From the NCBI GenBank assembly GCA_029876055.1, contig CM056875.1, positions 2,232,001 to 2,296,000 on the forward strand: a stretch of 64,000 bases of DNA. The letters are read 5' to 3'. Each line of letters opens with the position of its first letter. Position 1 is the stretch's first letter. The notes under the pieces are model-generated. The model saw only the letters and a program-made list of their open reading frames with translations, did no database searches and had not been told where the DNA came from. The position numbers and the translations under genes are program-made. Below, one piece after another: positions 23,839 to 33,581 of this stretch. Source of the DNA: Madurella fahalii. Taxonomy: Eukaryota > Ascomycota > Sordariomycetes > Sordariales.

Positions 23839-25452
23839 ATGACCGATCTCTTGCGCGTGCTCCCGCACTTTCCCGTCGCGCAGTTTGCAAGACTGATTCC
23901 GGTGCTGGAGAAGCACGGGCTGTCCACGAGCGACCTCTTGACGCTTGACGCCGCCGACATCGGGAAGCGCACCCACCTCCCACTGCTAGATGTCAAGCGC
24001 TTGTGCGGCGCCGTCCTAGATGCACTGCATGCCGATCTTGGTGTGACGGGTCCGGTTCTCGGAGCACCGCAGCCGGGGCCCGCACCCGGCCCGGCGTTAG
24101 GTGACCAGGGCCATGTCATCCGGAAGGGACCGGGGGAAGCAGATGCGGAGCCGGCTTCCGGCGGCAGCAGACTGAAAAACACAGCTGCCTCTCTTTCTGC
24201 ACAATGGCAAACCATCAGCACGCTCGACCCGGCCGTGGACCGCGCCCTAGGCGGCGGCATTCCCGCCGGCTATGTGACTGAAATCACGGGCGAGTCCGGC
24301 GCCGGCAAGACCCAATTCCTCCTCACCCTCCTCCTGTCGGTCCAGTTGCCGCCACCTTACGGCCTAGGCCGCCCAGCACTATACATCAGCACCGAAGCGC
24401 CCCTCTCAACCCGGCGCCTCTCGCAGATGCTCTCCGCCAACCCTCTCTTCCAGCGCCTCCCGGCCTCAGACCGGCCTTCCCTCGACAACATCATCAGCAC
24501 CGTCACCCCCGACCTCGAAAGCCAAGACCACATCCTCTCCTTTCAGGTCCCCGTCGAGATTGAGCGCCGCCGGATAGGCCTGCTAGTCCTCGACTCGGTA
24601 GCAGCCAACTACCGAGCCGAGTTTGAGCGCTCTGCGTCCGCCTCCTCGGGCTCCAACATGGGCGCGCGCACCGCCGAGCTGGTCCGTCTGGGGATGCACC
24701 TCCGCGACCTGGCGCAGCGGCACAACCTAGTCGTAGTGGTCGCCAACCAAGTAGCGGACCGCTTCAGCAGCAGCAGCAGCAGCAGTGGTGGCTCGGCCGC
24801 CGGCGCGGCGCCCAGAACCCCCGCCTCGTCCCTCCACAACCACCACCACCACCACCACCAGCCTCCTCCGCGCCCGACGCAGGAAAGCCCCCTCGCAACC
24901 CGCAGCCGTCCGCTCGCGATCGTAGCCCCAGAGCCGCCGACATCCTCGCTGCCCATCCCCTCAAGCGCCGCAGCACCCCCAGCACCCCCACCCCCACCAC
25001 CACCAAACCCCCTTCTCTCCTCGTCCTCCGCTCGGTTCCACGACGGCTACCCAGCCCTCCTCCTAGACCACCAACAAAACTTCTTCTCGGGCTGGGGCGA
25101 CGCCGTCGCGCACCAGCACCGCGCGCCCCCGCACCCCCTCAAAACCCCCTCCCTGGGCCTGGTCTGGTCCACGCAGATCGCGGCACGCATCGCGCTCTTC
25201 CGGCAGCCCGCTGCTGCCTACCGTCGGAACAGGACCACCGCGGGAGCGGCGGGGCCAGGAGGGATGGGTGGGGGCGGGTGGAGGCGCTGGCTGAAGGTGG
25301 TATTTGCGCCGCACACGGGGGAATCCGGGCCCGGGCTGGACGGGGCGGTGGAGTTTGAAGTGTGGATGGGGGGCCTGAGGGCCGTAGGCAAGGATGCTGG
25401 CGCGGATGATGATGGCGATGATGGAGTTGGGAAAGGTAGGGGTGAGGACTAA
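23839..25452 (+). CDS. rad57: RecA-family recombination mediator Rad57
   Basis: Rad51 paralogue that, with Rad55, helps Rad51 load on single-stranded DNA in homologous recombination. Single exon, 537 aa. An N-terminal helical segment (SDLLTLDAADIGKRT, like the Rad51-family HhH region) is followed by the ISTLDPAVDRALGGGIPAGY recombinase entry, Walker A GESGAGKT at 151-158, the ISTEAPLSTRRL segment, and Walker B LLVLDS with Asp252, then VVVVANQVADRF as in the Rad57/XRCC3 group. The short ATP-binding core is interrupted after NQVADRF by a Ser run (AGC repeats near 24763-24786), a His run (CAC repeats near 24841-24861) and a long Pro-rich stretch. The core then resumes with PSLGLVWSTQIAARIALFR. 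RecA-family membership is certain; Rad57 rather than Rad55 is favoured by motif wording and length. Confidence 0.88.
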   Translation: MTDLLRVLPHFPVAQFARLIPVLEKHGLSTSDLLTLDAADIGKRTHLPLLDVKRLCGAVLDALHADLGVTGPVLGAPQPGPAPGPALGDQGHVIRKGPGEADAEPASGGSRLKNTAASLSAQWQTISTLDPAVDRALGGGIPAGYVTEITGESGAGKTQFLLTLLLSVQLPPPYGLGRPALYISTEAPLSTRRLSQMLSANPLFQRLPASDRPSLDNIISTVTPDLESQDHILSFQVPVEIERRRIGLLVLDSVAANYRAEFERSASASSGSNMGARTAELVRLGMHLRDLAQRHNLVVVVANQVADRFSSSSSSSGGSAAGAAPRTPASSLHNHHHHHHQPPPRPTQESPLATRSRPLAIVAPEPPTSSLPIPSSAAAPPAPPPPPPPNPLLSSSSARFHDGYPALLLDHQQNFFSGWGDAVAHQHRAPPHPLKTPSLGLVWSTQIAARIALFRQPAAAYRRNRTTAGAAGPGGMGGGGWRRWLKVVFAPHTGESGPGLDGAVEFEVWMGGLRAVGKDAGADDDGDDGVGKGRGED

Positions 25453-25457
25453 TGGAC

Positions 25458-25488
<31 letters not shown>

Positions 25489-25954
25489 GGCCTTATGATA
25501 TTGCGTATACAGTTGGTTTATGGCGCGGCGTGTGGTATTGGTAATATGGTCCAGAGGTGTTGCGAGTATTGCATAGCATGCTGAAGATATACATACAGCC
25601 TTAAAAGTTGAGTAGATGAGAGGCTGGCGGGCTGAGACAGTTCAGAGAGGGAGGGCTAACTGCAGGTATGAATGGTGGTGAACGGCATGTGTTGAAATAT
25701 TGGCGGGCTCAAGCAACTCGACAACACACAATATACCCATCACCAGGCACAACCAACGATAGACTCTAATGATTACGGCTCTACCATAATGCCAACTACC
25801 GTTATTGTCTAATCCATTTTGTCTGCGGACGCCTTGCTGCACAATATATACCAAAACCCCAACTCCCAACACCTGCTCCTTCAAATGCCCTCTCCATGCA
25901 AAAGTCCAGAATACACAACCCCCTCTCTCCTCAACCAAATACACACACACCAAA
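25453..25954. other. Convergent intergenic region rad57 / Pol III subunit
   Basis: 502 bp of 3' flanking sequence for both genes, AT-richer than neighbouring exons, beginning with a T27 tract. No gene seen. Confidence 0.65.
25462..25488. repeat. Poly-T tract (T27)
   Basis: Twenty-seven consecutive T ten bases after the rad57 stop, directly readable. Likely length-variable; possibly part of 3' end formation. Confidence 0.9.
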
Positions 25955-28900
25955 TTACCTAGGATGTGGAAACTTATCCTCCAGTTCCATGCGCACTCCA
26001 ACGTTCATGCTGATCAGCTCCTGCACCAGCAGCTTCGCCGCGTACGGCATCGTCATCTGCGTGACGGCGCTCTGCGTCTGGCACGTCTGGCAGAACCCCT
26101 TGTATCCCATGAGCCCGCACCGCTCGCAAATGTCCACTTGGGTCCCGTCGGAGCTGATCATCAGCCGCTCCAGCAGCAGCTGGGACGCGCCATAGGCAAT
26201 CAGGCAGTCGCGCTCCATTTCGCCGAGGCGCAGGCCGCCGTCGCGCGAGCGACCCTCGGTCGGCTGCCGCGTGAGGATGGCCCGCGGGCCCCTCGACCGC
26301 GAGTGCATCTTGTCCTGCACCATGTGCTTCAGCCGCTGGTAGTAGATGGGCCCGTTGAAGAGGTACACCTCGTGCGACTCGCCCGAGATGCCCGACGTGA
26401 AGTAGTCCTTGCCCTCCCACGAGAAGCCGTGGTCGATGAGGACCTTCCCCATCTCCTCGACCGGGTGCGAGCGGAACGCGTCGCCAAAGCCGTAGTCGCG
26501 CCGCCCGGCCACGACTGCGGCCTTGCCCGTCAGGCATTCGAACAGCTTGCCGACGGTCATGCGCGACGGGAAACCGTGAGGGTTCATGATGATGTCCGGC
26601 ACCACGCCCGAATCCGAAAAGGGCAGGTCTTCTTGGTCCACAATGATGCCGACGACGCCCTTCTGCCCGTGACGCGACGAGAACTTGTCGCCCAACTCCG
26701 GCCGGCGCGTCTGTCTCGTCTGGACCTTGACGATGTCGTGGTTCTTCTCGGTCCGCGAGATCATGACCTTGTCAATGTAGGCTGGATCGGGGATGCGGTA
26801 GTTGATTGCCGCCGGACGGAAGTCGTCGGATCCGCGGTCGCTCCCGATGCCGGTCGAAGTCTGGTCGAGAGGCGTCTCCTTCATAATCATGGTCTCCCCG
26901 GCCTGGACCCGGTAGCCCACGACGGCAAGCCCGTCCTTGTCCAGGCACGCGTGTTTGGCTATGGGACGACCGTCGGCGTCTTTCTGGACGCCTCCCAGCC
27001 GGTCCTTCCGCCCGTTCGGGTATTTCTGGAGTTCGGCCGTGTACTTCCGGAACACCTGGCACCTCCCGAAGCCCCTGTCGCACGACGCCTTGTTCAGCAC
27101 GAGCGCGTCTTCGATATCGTAGCCCGAGAAGGACATGACAACGACCGTTGCGTTCTGTCCGGCCGGGAGCTTATCGTAGTGAATCAGTTGGATCGTCTTG
27201 GTGATGACCATGGGCCGCTGGGGGTAGACGAGTGTGTAAAGCAGGGTATCGATGCGGTTGAACTGGTTGTACGCAATGGCTCCGATTGCTTGTTTGCCCA
27301 TTGCGCACTGGTATGTGTTACGGGGGGACTGGTTGTGGTGAGGGAACGGAATGAGGCCCGCCACTGCACCGAGAATCGTGAATGGTTCAATCTCCATGTG
27401 GGTTGTCGACCGATTGATGTCCGCCTCTCCAATTGCGATCAATGCATCGTTCTCCTCATTGACGTCGAGGTATTCTATGACGCCCTGTTTCAGGAAGTCG
27501 TCGAACGTTGCCTTGCCAAGCTGCAACAGTCTCAGGTGCTCTGCCTTGAGCTTTGACTTTCCGTCCTTGACTATGATATAAGGCCGGCAGATGCGCCCTT
27601 CGTCGGTGGCGATGTGCACCGCTGAGAAGTGGTCGTTGAGATGAATGCCAACGAAAGGGGAGATGTGACCGCGACGACGCATCGTCTTGAACCGTAACGC
27701 AAACTGCTTCGGGTTCCGCGTCACGGCAAAGGGCGTACCGTTCAAGTGGATGATGTAAGCCCCATCGCTGTGCAGCTCGGTCCCCGTCTGCTTGAGGATC
27801 GGCTGGACGCCGCGGACGAGACCGAAGATGCAGTCCTTCACCGGTTCCTCCTCAGCGTTGGTGGTGATGTGGGTCATGAGTGCCAAGTTCTTCACCAAGC
27901 CACAGGCTTCGCCTTCTGGCGTGTCAGATGGACAGAGCATGCCCCATTGTGACGGCTGGAGAGCTCGGGGCCCGCTAACTTTTCTCGTCTTCTCGAACTG
28001 ACTGCTAATCCGCGTCATCATACCGAGAGCCGAAATGTAGCTAAGACGGCTCAGGACGTGTGTGACTCCAGCCCTGTTCATGTTGAAGCGCTTCACGCTC
28101 CAGTTCCCGCTCTGGATGGCCCGGTTCAGGCCTTGTGTGATGTATTGACCTTGGCTGCTGATGGGGCCGACGGGGTCGTAGGCCGAGGTACGGTTCGGCT
28201 TCTTGAAGAAGTATTCCATGTTCCCCTTCAGACTGGCAACGAACATCTTGAACAAGTCCTCAAACAGCAGAGAGAGCAGCTGGCCCGCCAATTCCAGTCT
28301 CTTGTTGCCGACAAAGTCCCGGTCATCGACGAGCTTCGGGTTGTGCGACGCCATCAGGACACGCCGGACCATCATGGCGATGTAGATGGCCTTCGGGTAG
28401 AAGTCCAGGTCCTCGATAGTGACGTGAGCGATGATGAGGTTGGCAAGAGCGTCCAATCCTTCCTCGACTGGGCTCCGCCGGGGGGCGGCTACGGACCGCC
28501 CCTTCTTCGGACCCCCCATCTTAACCCTCACGCCAACATACTCGAGCGCTTGCTGCTGGGTATACACGCCAGCTCTTGTCGCCTCGTCAAAATTGATGAG
28601 GAAGTCGTCCTGGTACCGGGCATCTCCGCCAGCCACGAGCTCCATAATCTCGTAGTCGGACAGGCCGCCGAGGGCCTTGAGGACGATGACAATCGGGATG
28701 GGCTCGACGAGGACATTGTGGTTGAGGACGATGCGATCCTTCTTCAGAATGACATAGGTCTTGGATTTGCGCTCGTGGGTCGAACTCGTGACCGAGGCCG
28801 ACACGCCGCCCTTCTCGTCCGCCTCAACAATAACGCGGTTCTTACTGAGCTGCTCCTGGATGAGGATGACCTTCTCGGTGCCGTTAATGATAAAGTAGCC

Positions 28901-29518
28901 GCCGGGATCAAGGGGGCATTCGTTCATGATCTCCATCTGCGCGTTGTTGGCGCCACTGAGGCAGCACTTCGCGCTCTTGAGCATCACCGGTATCCGGCAG
29001 AGCTGTATGTTCTTCCGCACAATCTTTGTTCTATCGCGCGCGTAGGTTATGTCGACGACTACTGGGGCGGCATATGTCATGTCGCGGAGGCGACACTCGT
29101 TGGGAGTGACATCGTGGACCGACTTGTAGTCGCCATCTTGGTCGTTGCGCGTGGGCGTCCCGACACGGATGTCGGTAAACTCGAGCCAGAAGTCCTTTTC
29201 CTGGTCGCTACGGATGGAGCGATTGGTCCTGACGATATCCTTGATCTCTTGCTCGATAAAGAAGTTGTAGGAATCGATGTGCTGCTTCACGAGACCTGGA
29301 TTGTAAGACGAAAGGAGTGGTTAGCAGCAGGGCATCTCGAAAGGGTCCATGGGCTGTCGCAATGATTCTGGTGCAAGCCCACCTTTGACCTTGAGGAAGG
29401 CCGGCAACAACTGGTATTTATCTTCCTTTGTGGATATCGGGTCCGTGAGCTTCTTGCCGTTGTAGAAGGGCTCCAGCAGAGCCTCGAAGCCGTCGTCGAT
29501 TGCGCCCATTGCACCCAT
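25955..29518 (-). CDS. RPC2: RNA polymerase III second-largest subunit (Rpc2/Ret1)
   Basis: Catalytic core subunit of nuclear RNA polymerase III, which makes tRNAs and 5S rRNA. Exon 1 (29383-29518) and exon 2 (25955-29295) are joined across an 87-nt intron to give 1158 aa, the expected length. Visible in order: SYNFFIEQEI near the start; the lobe and protrusion; CCLSGANNAQMEIMNECPLD; the fork region with CPSDTPEGEACGLVKNLA; the hybrid-binding domain with GYDIEDALVLNKAS and DKFSSRHGQKG; and the C-terminal zinc site CERCG...CQTC. The wording around SDTPEGEACGLVKNLALM and the ending fit Pol III rather than RPB2 or RPA2. The ATG at 29518 is chosen over the one at 29557 because the extra residues look like leader and 29518 has an A at -3. 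Convergent with rad57. Confidence 0.95.
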
Positions 29519-32500
29519 GTTGGCCTGCCGTGCTGTTGAGCCGCGACCGGGGTGCACGAGTGGTGGACGAGAGTCGGCGATTGATTATTTTTTTGCCCCG
29601 CGGTTTGGTTGCCGATAAGGAGCGATAAGGTGGGGGACGACGAGGGGCAGGACAGGGTCGGTCTGCACAAGACAGCCGAACAAGGTTTTAGAGAGAGCCT
29701 GCGTTATTGTCGCCCCCGCCAAACCCTGCAAACTTTGTTTACACGAAGTCTAGTAACAGTTTTATGCTGGTCCCCCAGCAGGGCGCAGATCGAGAATGGT
29801 TGAGAGTACCTTAGTTATTTGAACATTCCATGGCTAAGATAGGTACATGGAATCAGTGAGAGTTAAGCTAAGCAGAACATGAACATGCACACACCCCGCT
29901 TTGCGGATTCAGGGTGTACGTCAAGTGAAATCCCAACTTGACTCTTATGATGTCTCGGGCCGAAGGTACCTCTGGTGTCTCACAACTCGCCGGCGTACTT
30001 CAACTTGACAAAGTTTTGAGTCACCCGGGAAATGAACGTGACCGGAATCTAAGCGCTGGACCTTGCGCTACAGCATGCATACTGCAAGTGATATGAGATG
30101 ACCATGCCGCGCCGCAGCTTCCCCTTCCTGTGATTTACCTGGACCGCGGCCAAGGCGTTGCATATCCGGTGCAGTGATGAGTTGGCAACGAATATCACCT
30201 CTTTCAGGTTCCTGAAGGAGGAGAGCGCTGAACCCACTGCCCATGAGTGCCGGTGGTTCCGCCCCCAACCTTTGAATTGACCATCTGCTCATCACGTTGA
30301 ACCCCCTCAGATCGCACACACGTTCCGGAAGACTAGTCGATCTCGTCATTGCCTCTTGTTTCAAAGCGGCCCGGCGCTAAGCCGCACGCGGAGTTGTGTG
30401 CATGTCTGTAAGACAAGGGTTCTCATTCACTAGCGAAACTCCACAGAGCGAAACATATAGAGATCGCCAGCCACCGAGTGTCTCGCTCTCGAGACATTGG
30501 TTCTGCCTCGAAACTCTTTCGTTTGCTCGTTCCCTGGTCAGCCTCTTGCGCAGGAATACTGATGATGGGTTACAACTGTGAGGCGGGCTCACCGACTTTT
30601 AAGACAGCTGCAGCTGCAGCTCAATGTGGGGTTGAGGCTCAGGGACGGATAGAGCCTCTAGACACCAGAGCTTGTAAGGTCGAGGAAAGAGGCAATACCA
30701 CGGTGATCGGGGTGCAAGACCGACATCCTCACCAACAAATCGCCACCAGCTCAATGAATTCCATTCCAATCACTTCAAGACTCGGAATAAATTTGTTCCA
30801 GCCCTCGTGTTGAAGTGGTCGACTCACGTTCGAACATGTGGATTCCGTAAAGCTTTGTCGAATAGCCGCGGAACCAAGCGTCCCTGAGCCGAAGTTCAGG
30901 GTCGCACCGAGATCGACGGGGTGCTCTGTGATGCCCTCCATACACTCGTCGGACAAGTTGCCGCCCTGCGGGGGCAGCAGAGAGCTGGCATTGGCAGGAT
31001 CGTCTGCGGTAGAAAGAAAGGCAATCAAGAGCTTAGCGCGCTAGCCATCCTTCCATGGGGCTGCCAACTTTGGAAAGCTGTCGACATGAAGAATGCCATT
31101 TCATATGCAAGCGTCGAGAAAGGGGTTGGTTGGGCTGATGGAGAATGTCGCCATGTGGGTAAGAAACTCCACCGGAAGGGAGCCCTGTTGCAACGATGCA
31201 AAGAGGGGTACGGCCCCCTTTTCGCGGGGAAGTGAGATGATGAGTAGAACAGCCTTCTCCAGACTCTCTAGCTGTCCTGGAAATATTTATTGAGCAATGG
31301 GCTTAAGAAGGCGTCGTTGCGACCATGACTCGTTTCCGGAGCCACCAAAGGAACACGGAACCGGGGCACACACAAACCCATCCGGAAGTGGTGGTGTGGC
31401 CGTGTTTGATGACCAGGTCCCGTCGACGCCGTCTCGCCGTGAATGGCAACCCGGTTAAATGCCATTTCAAGCCCCTTCGCTATCGCATCCCACCGTTCTT
31501 GGATCCCCTGGGGCTAGGTGCCGACTTTAGAAGGTCCAGATGCAGACGGCGTCCCACGCATATCGCCAGCCGCCTGTGCGTCGATTCCTGTCTTTGCGGT
31601 GAGCGGCTCACCTTGCCGGAGCAACAATGCCGTCTGTGGGATGCAGAGGACACTGTAAGAAAGACTTGAACGGCCGAATCGGACCTTCTTGTGTCCAACC
31701 CCTATGTAATAAGCATCTCGACCAAACCAGATGCAGCTCCTATTTCGCACTGGCTTGCCGGTGCTCGCTTGGCAAAGCGTGCTGCAACGCGAATCACTTT
31801 CTACGATCTCCTGGTTAGACATTGCCACTGTTCGTCGAGCCGCCTCTGACATGAGACGATTATTTCATAAGCTCTGAACAAGTCACGGCATTTGATAAAT
31901 GTAAGTGGTGGGATGGCGCTGAGCGGGACAAGCGAATCTTGCCCCTCATCTCGTTCGATGGAAGCTCCAGCCGCCCCCCGTACTGTGCAACCCCCCGCTG
32001 TCCGCCGAAACGACGAGGAAGGCAGCCAGTTACAACCCAACCCAAAACCCACATCCGAAGAAGCAGGGCCCGCTGCACGCGCATGGGCCGGGACCGAACC
32101 TGGGGAAGACATATCCTGAGTTCATCATCTAAGCTGTTGAGCGGCGAAGCGGTGGGGGTCGTGTCTGCGTCATAGTCGCAGCACCAGTGTTCCTACCGTC
32201 CTACCGTCGTCCCGTCCTTCCACTGACGCATGTACACCGCTCTTCCCAAGTCACCTGCTTCCATCGAAGACGTTTATTTCTCCCTTACAAGGCAAGACCT
32301 GTAGGGCTAGATTGGGCCCGGGGGTGGGAGTTCTTTGCCCTCTCGACAAGGATTGCCGGGAGAAATAAGGGTTTTGCACAGAAGCGTATAATAATCGGGA
32401 GGCCAAGTTGTCGCCTCCCGCGTCTCATGCATGTAGGGAAACGGAAGCTCCTGCTCACTACCTCTCTAGCGTGTTGGGCCTGCATCGACATCCCAATCCA

Positions 32501-33581
32501 GAGGTTTACTCCCAGCCCTGGGCAGGGTAGCTTTGCTTGGACGGGGAAGGGCTCACACAAAACGACGACTAAAACGATTCGATATCTGGGCAGCGCCGAA
32601 AAAAATTGAGAGCCTGTAGTTTCGGGCAGCAACAAAGCAAGCCGCCCTTAAAAGCGCGCCCTATCCGCGGTGCGCCATGTCTCGATCTCATGTCTCTGCC
32701 GCGCAGTTCCCCCTCTTTCTCGGCTTCGGGTTCATTTTGTCAGTGAGCCGCTGGAGGCGTCGCAAGGCCCAGGCTCGGGTTGTTTTCTAGTGCGGGATCC
32801 CAGGTCTTTTAGCGTAGTGCCCCCTTCCAAGCAGCCCGCAGTTGCAGCAAGGGGGGGTGGGAGGAGCCCCACAGCAGCCCAATCGCAAAGGTGGGGATGT
32901 TTTAGCGCACACGAGCTTGGCCCTGGCCGAGCCTTGACTGGCCGGCGACGTCGTCTCCGCCCTGCCAGGGGTTTCGCTGGGCTGCTGTCCATAAACCGCA
33001 CCTCCACCCAAAAGAGGGCGGTTTCCGCTCGCTTCTTCACCCACGCTCTTTTCGTGTATTGCTTTCGCCCTTTTTGCTGCGGCTCCTGGTTTCCAGGGCG
33101 CAACGTGTGCCAACAGATTTTGTTGTTGTTGTTTTTTTCAAGAGGTCAGTGGATACCCGTCTCCTTTGCCGTCTGCCTTGCCGCGCATTGCAGCCTACCG
33201 AGCTCGAGTTCGTACGCGACAGCCTGAGGGGGCGGGCGGGCTGGCGCCGCTTGCCGAGAGGAAAACAGGATCGGATCGGTGGCGGCGGCATCGACAAGCG
33301 ACGAGCGGCGACAAGGATGGGCAGCCCAACGCTCACCAGCCTTTTTGCGCTCACGCTACTATCAATGCATTATCCCATCAGACCCGCGGATAACCCCCTG
33401 CCTCGGCACATTTTAGCAGAGCGCGAAACAAGCAATTCGAACCTCCCAACTCCGCAGCCGGCGCTAGATCGCTGACCATAGCTTCCCCCAACAGACTTGA
33501 TAGAGGAAGACGCCATCGCCCAATTCGCTCCCGCCCGTGTATGAGAATCCCGTGTGTTGTTAGTAACAGAAGGCGGGCGAG
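29519..33581. other. 4.1-kb divergent intergenic region
   Basis: Between the divergent starts of the Pol III subunit and the Pumilio gene. The minus strand at 30049-31260 shows exon-like pieces (listed separately). From about 32.2 kb onward the sequence is rich in short pyrimidine tracts and should hold the Pumilio promoter and a long 5' leader. Other open frames (for example 32670-33227) lack motifs. Confidence 0.5.
30049..31260 (-). pseudogene. Possible decayed or undescribed multi-exon gene
   Basis: Weak candidate. A 176-nt piece at 30828-31003 is bounded by a CTACCGCAG acceptor and a GTGAGT donor and is open throughout, with a plausible globular sequence (SDECMEGITEHPVDL, ATLNFGSGTLGSAAI). 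At 30139-30290 another open piece (FRNLKEVIFVANSSL) ends at GTAAAT; a 57-nt intron (30082-30138) with a TTGCAG acceptor leads in phase to a stop at 30049. A third open piece at 31120-31260 follows a TTTCCAG acceptor. I could not join the pieces into one frame, and no start codon is evident. The last pieces loosely recall fungal F-box or 2EXR proteins, but this is inference. It may be a relic, or chance. Confidence 0.2.

Noticed and set aside
23206..23976. Minus-strand frame of 256 codons overlapping the rad57 start
   Set aside because: Antisense shadow of the rad57 coding and promoter region; no conserved motif.
26100..29365. Long plus-strand frames opposite the Pol III subunit gene
   Set aside because: Shadow frames produced by the GC-rich codon pattern of the real minus-strand gene.
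32670..33227. Plus-strand open frame of 185 codons upstream of the Pumilio gene
   Set aside because: Arg/Ser-rich chance frame in pyrimidine-rich leader DNA; the opposite strand is equally open.
33425..33455. TTCGAA-containing B-box-like sequence suggesting a tRNA
   Set aside because: The flanking bases cannot form a T-arm stem, and no D-arm or acceptor stem is present.
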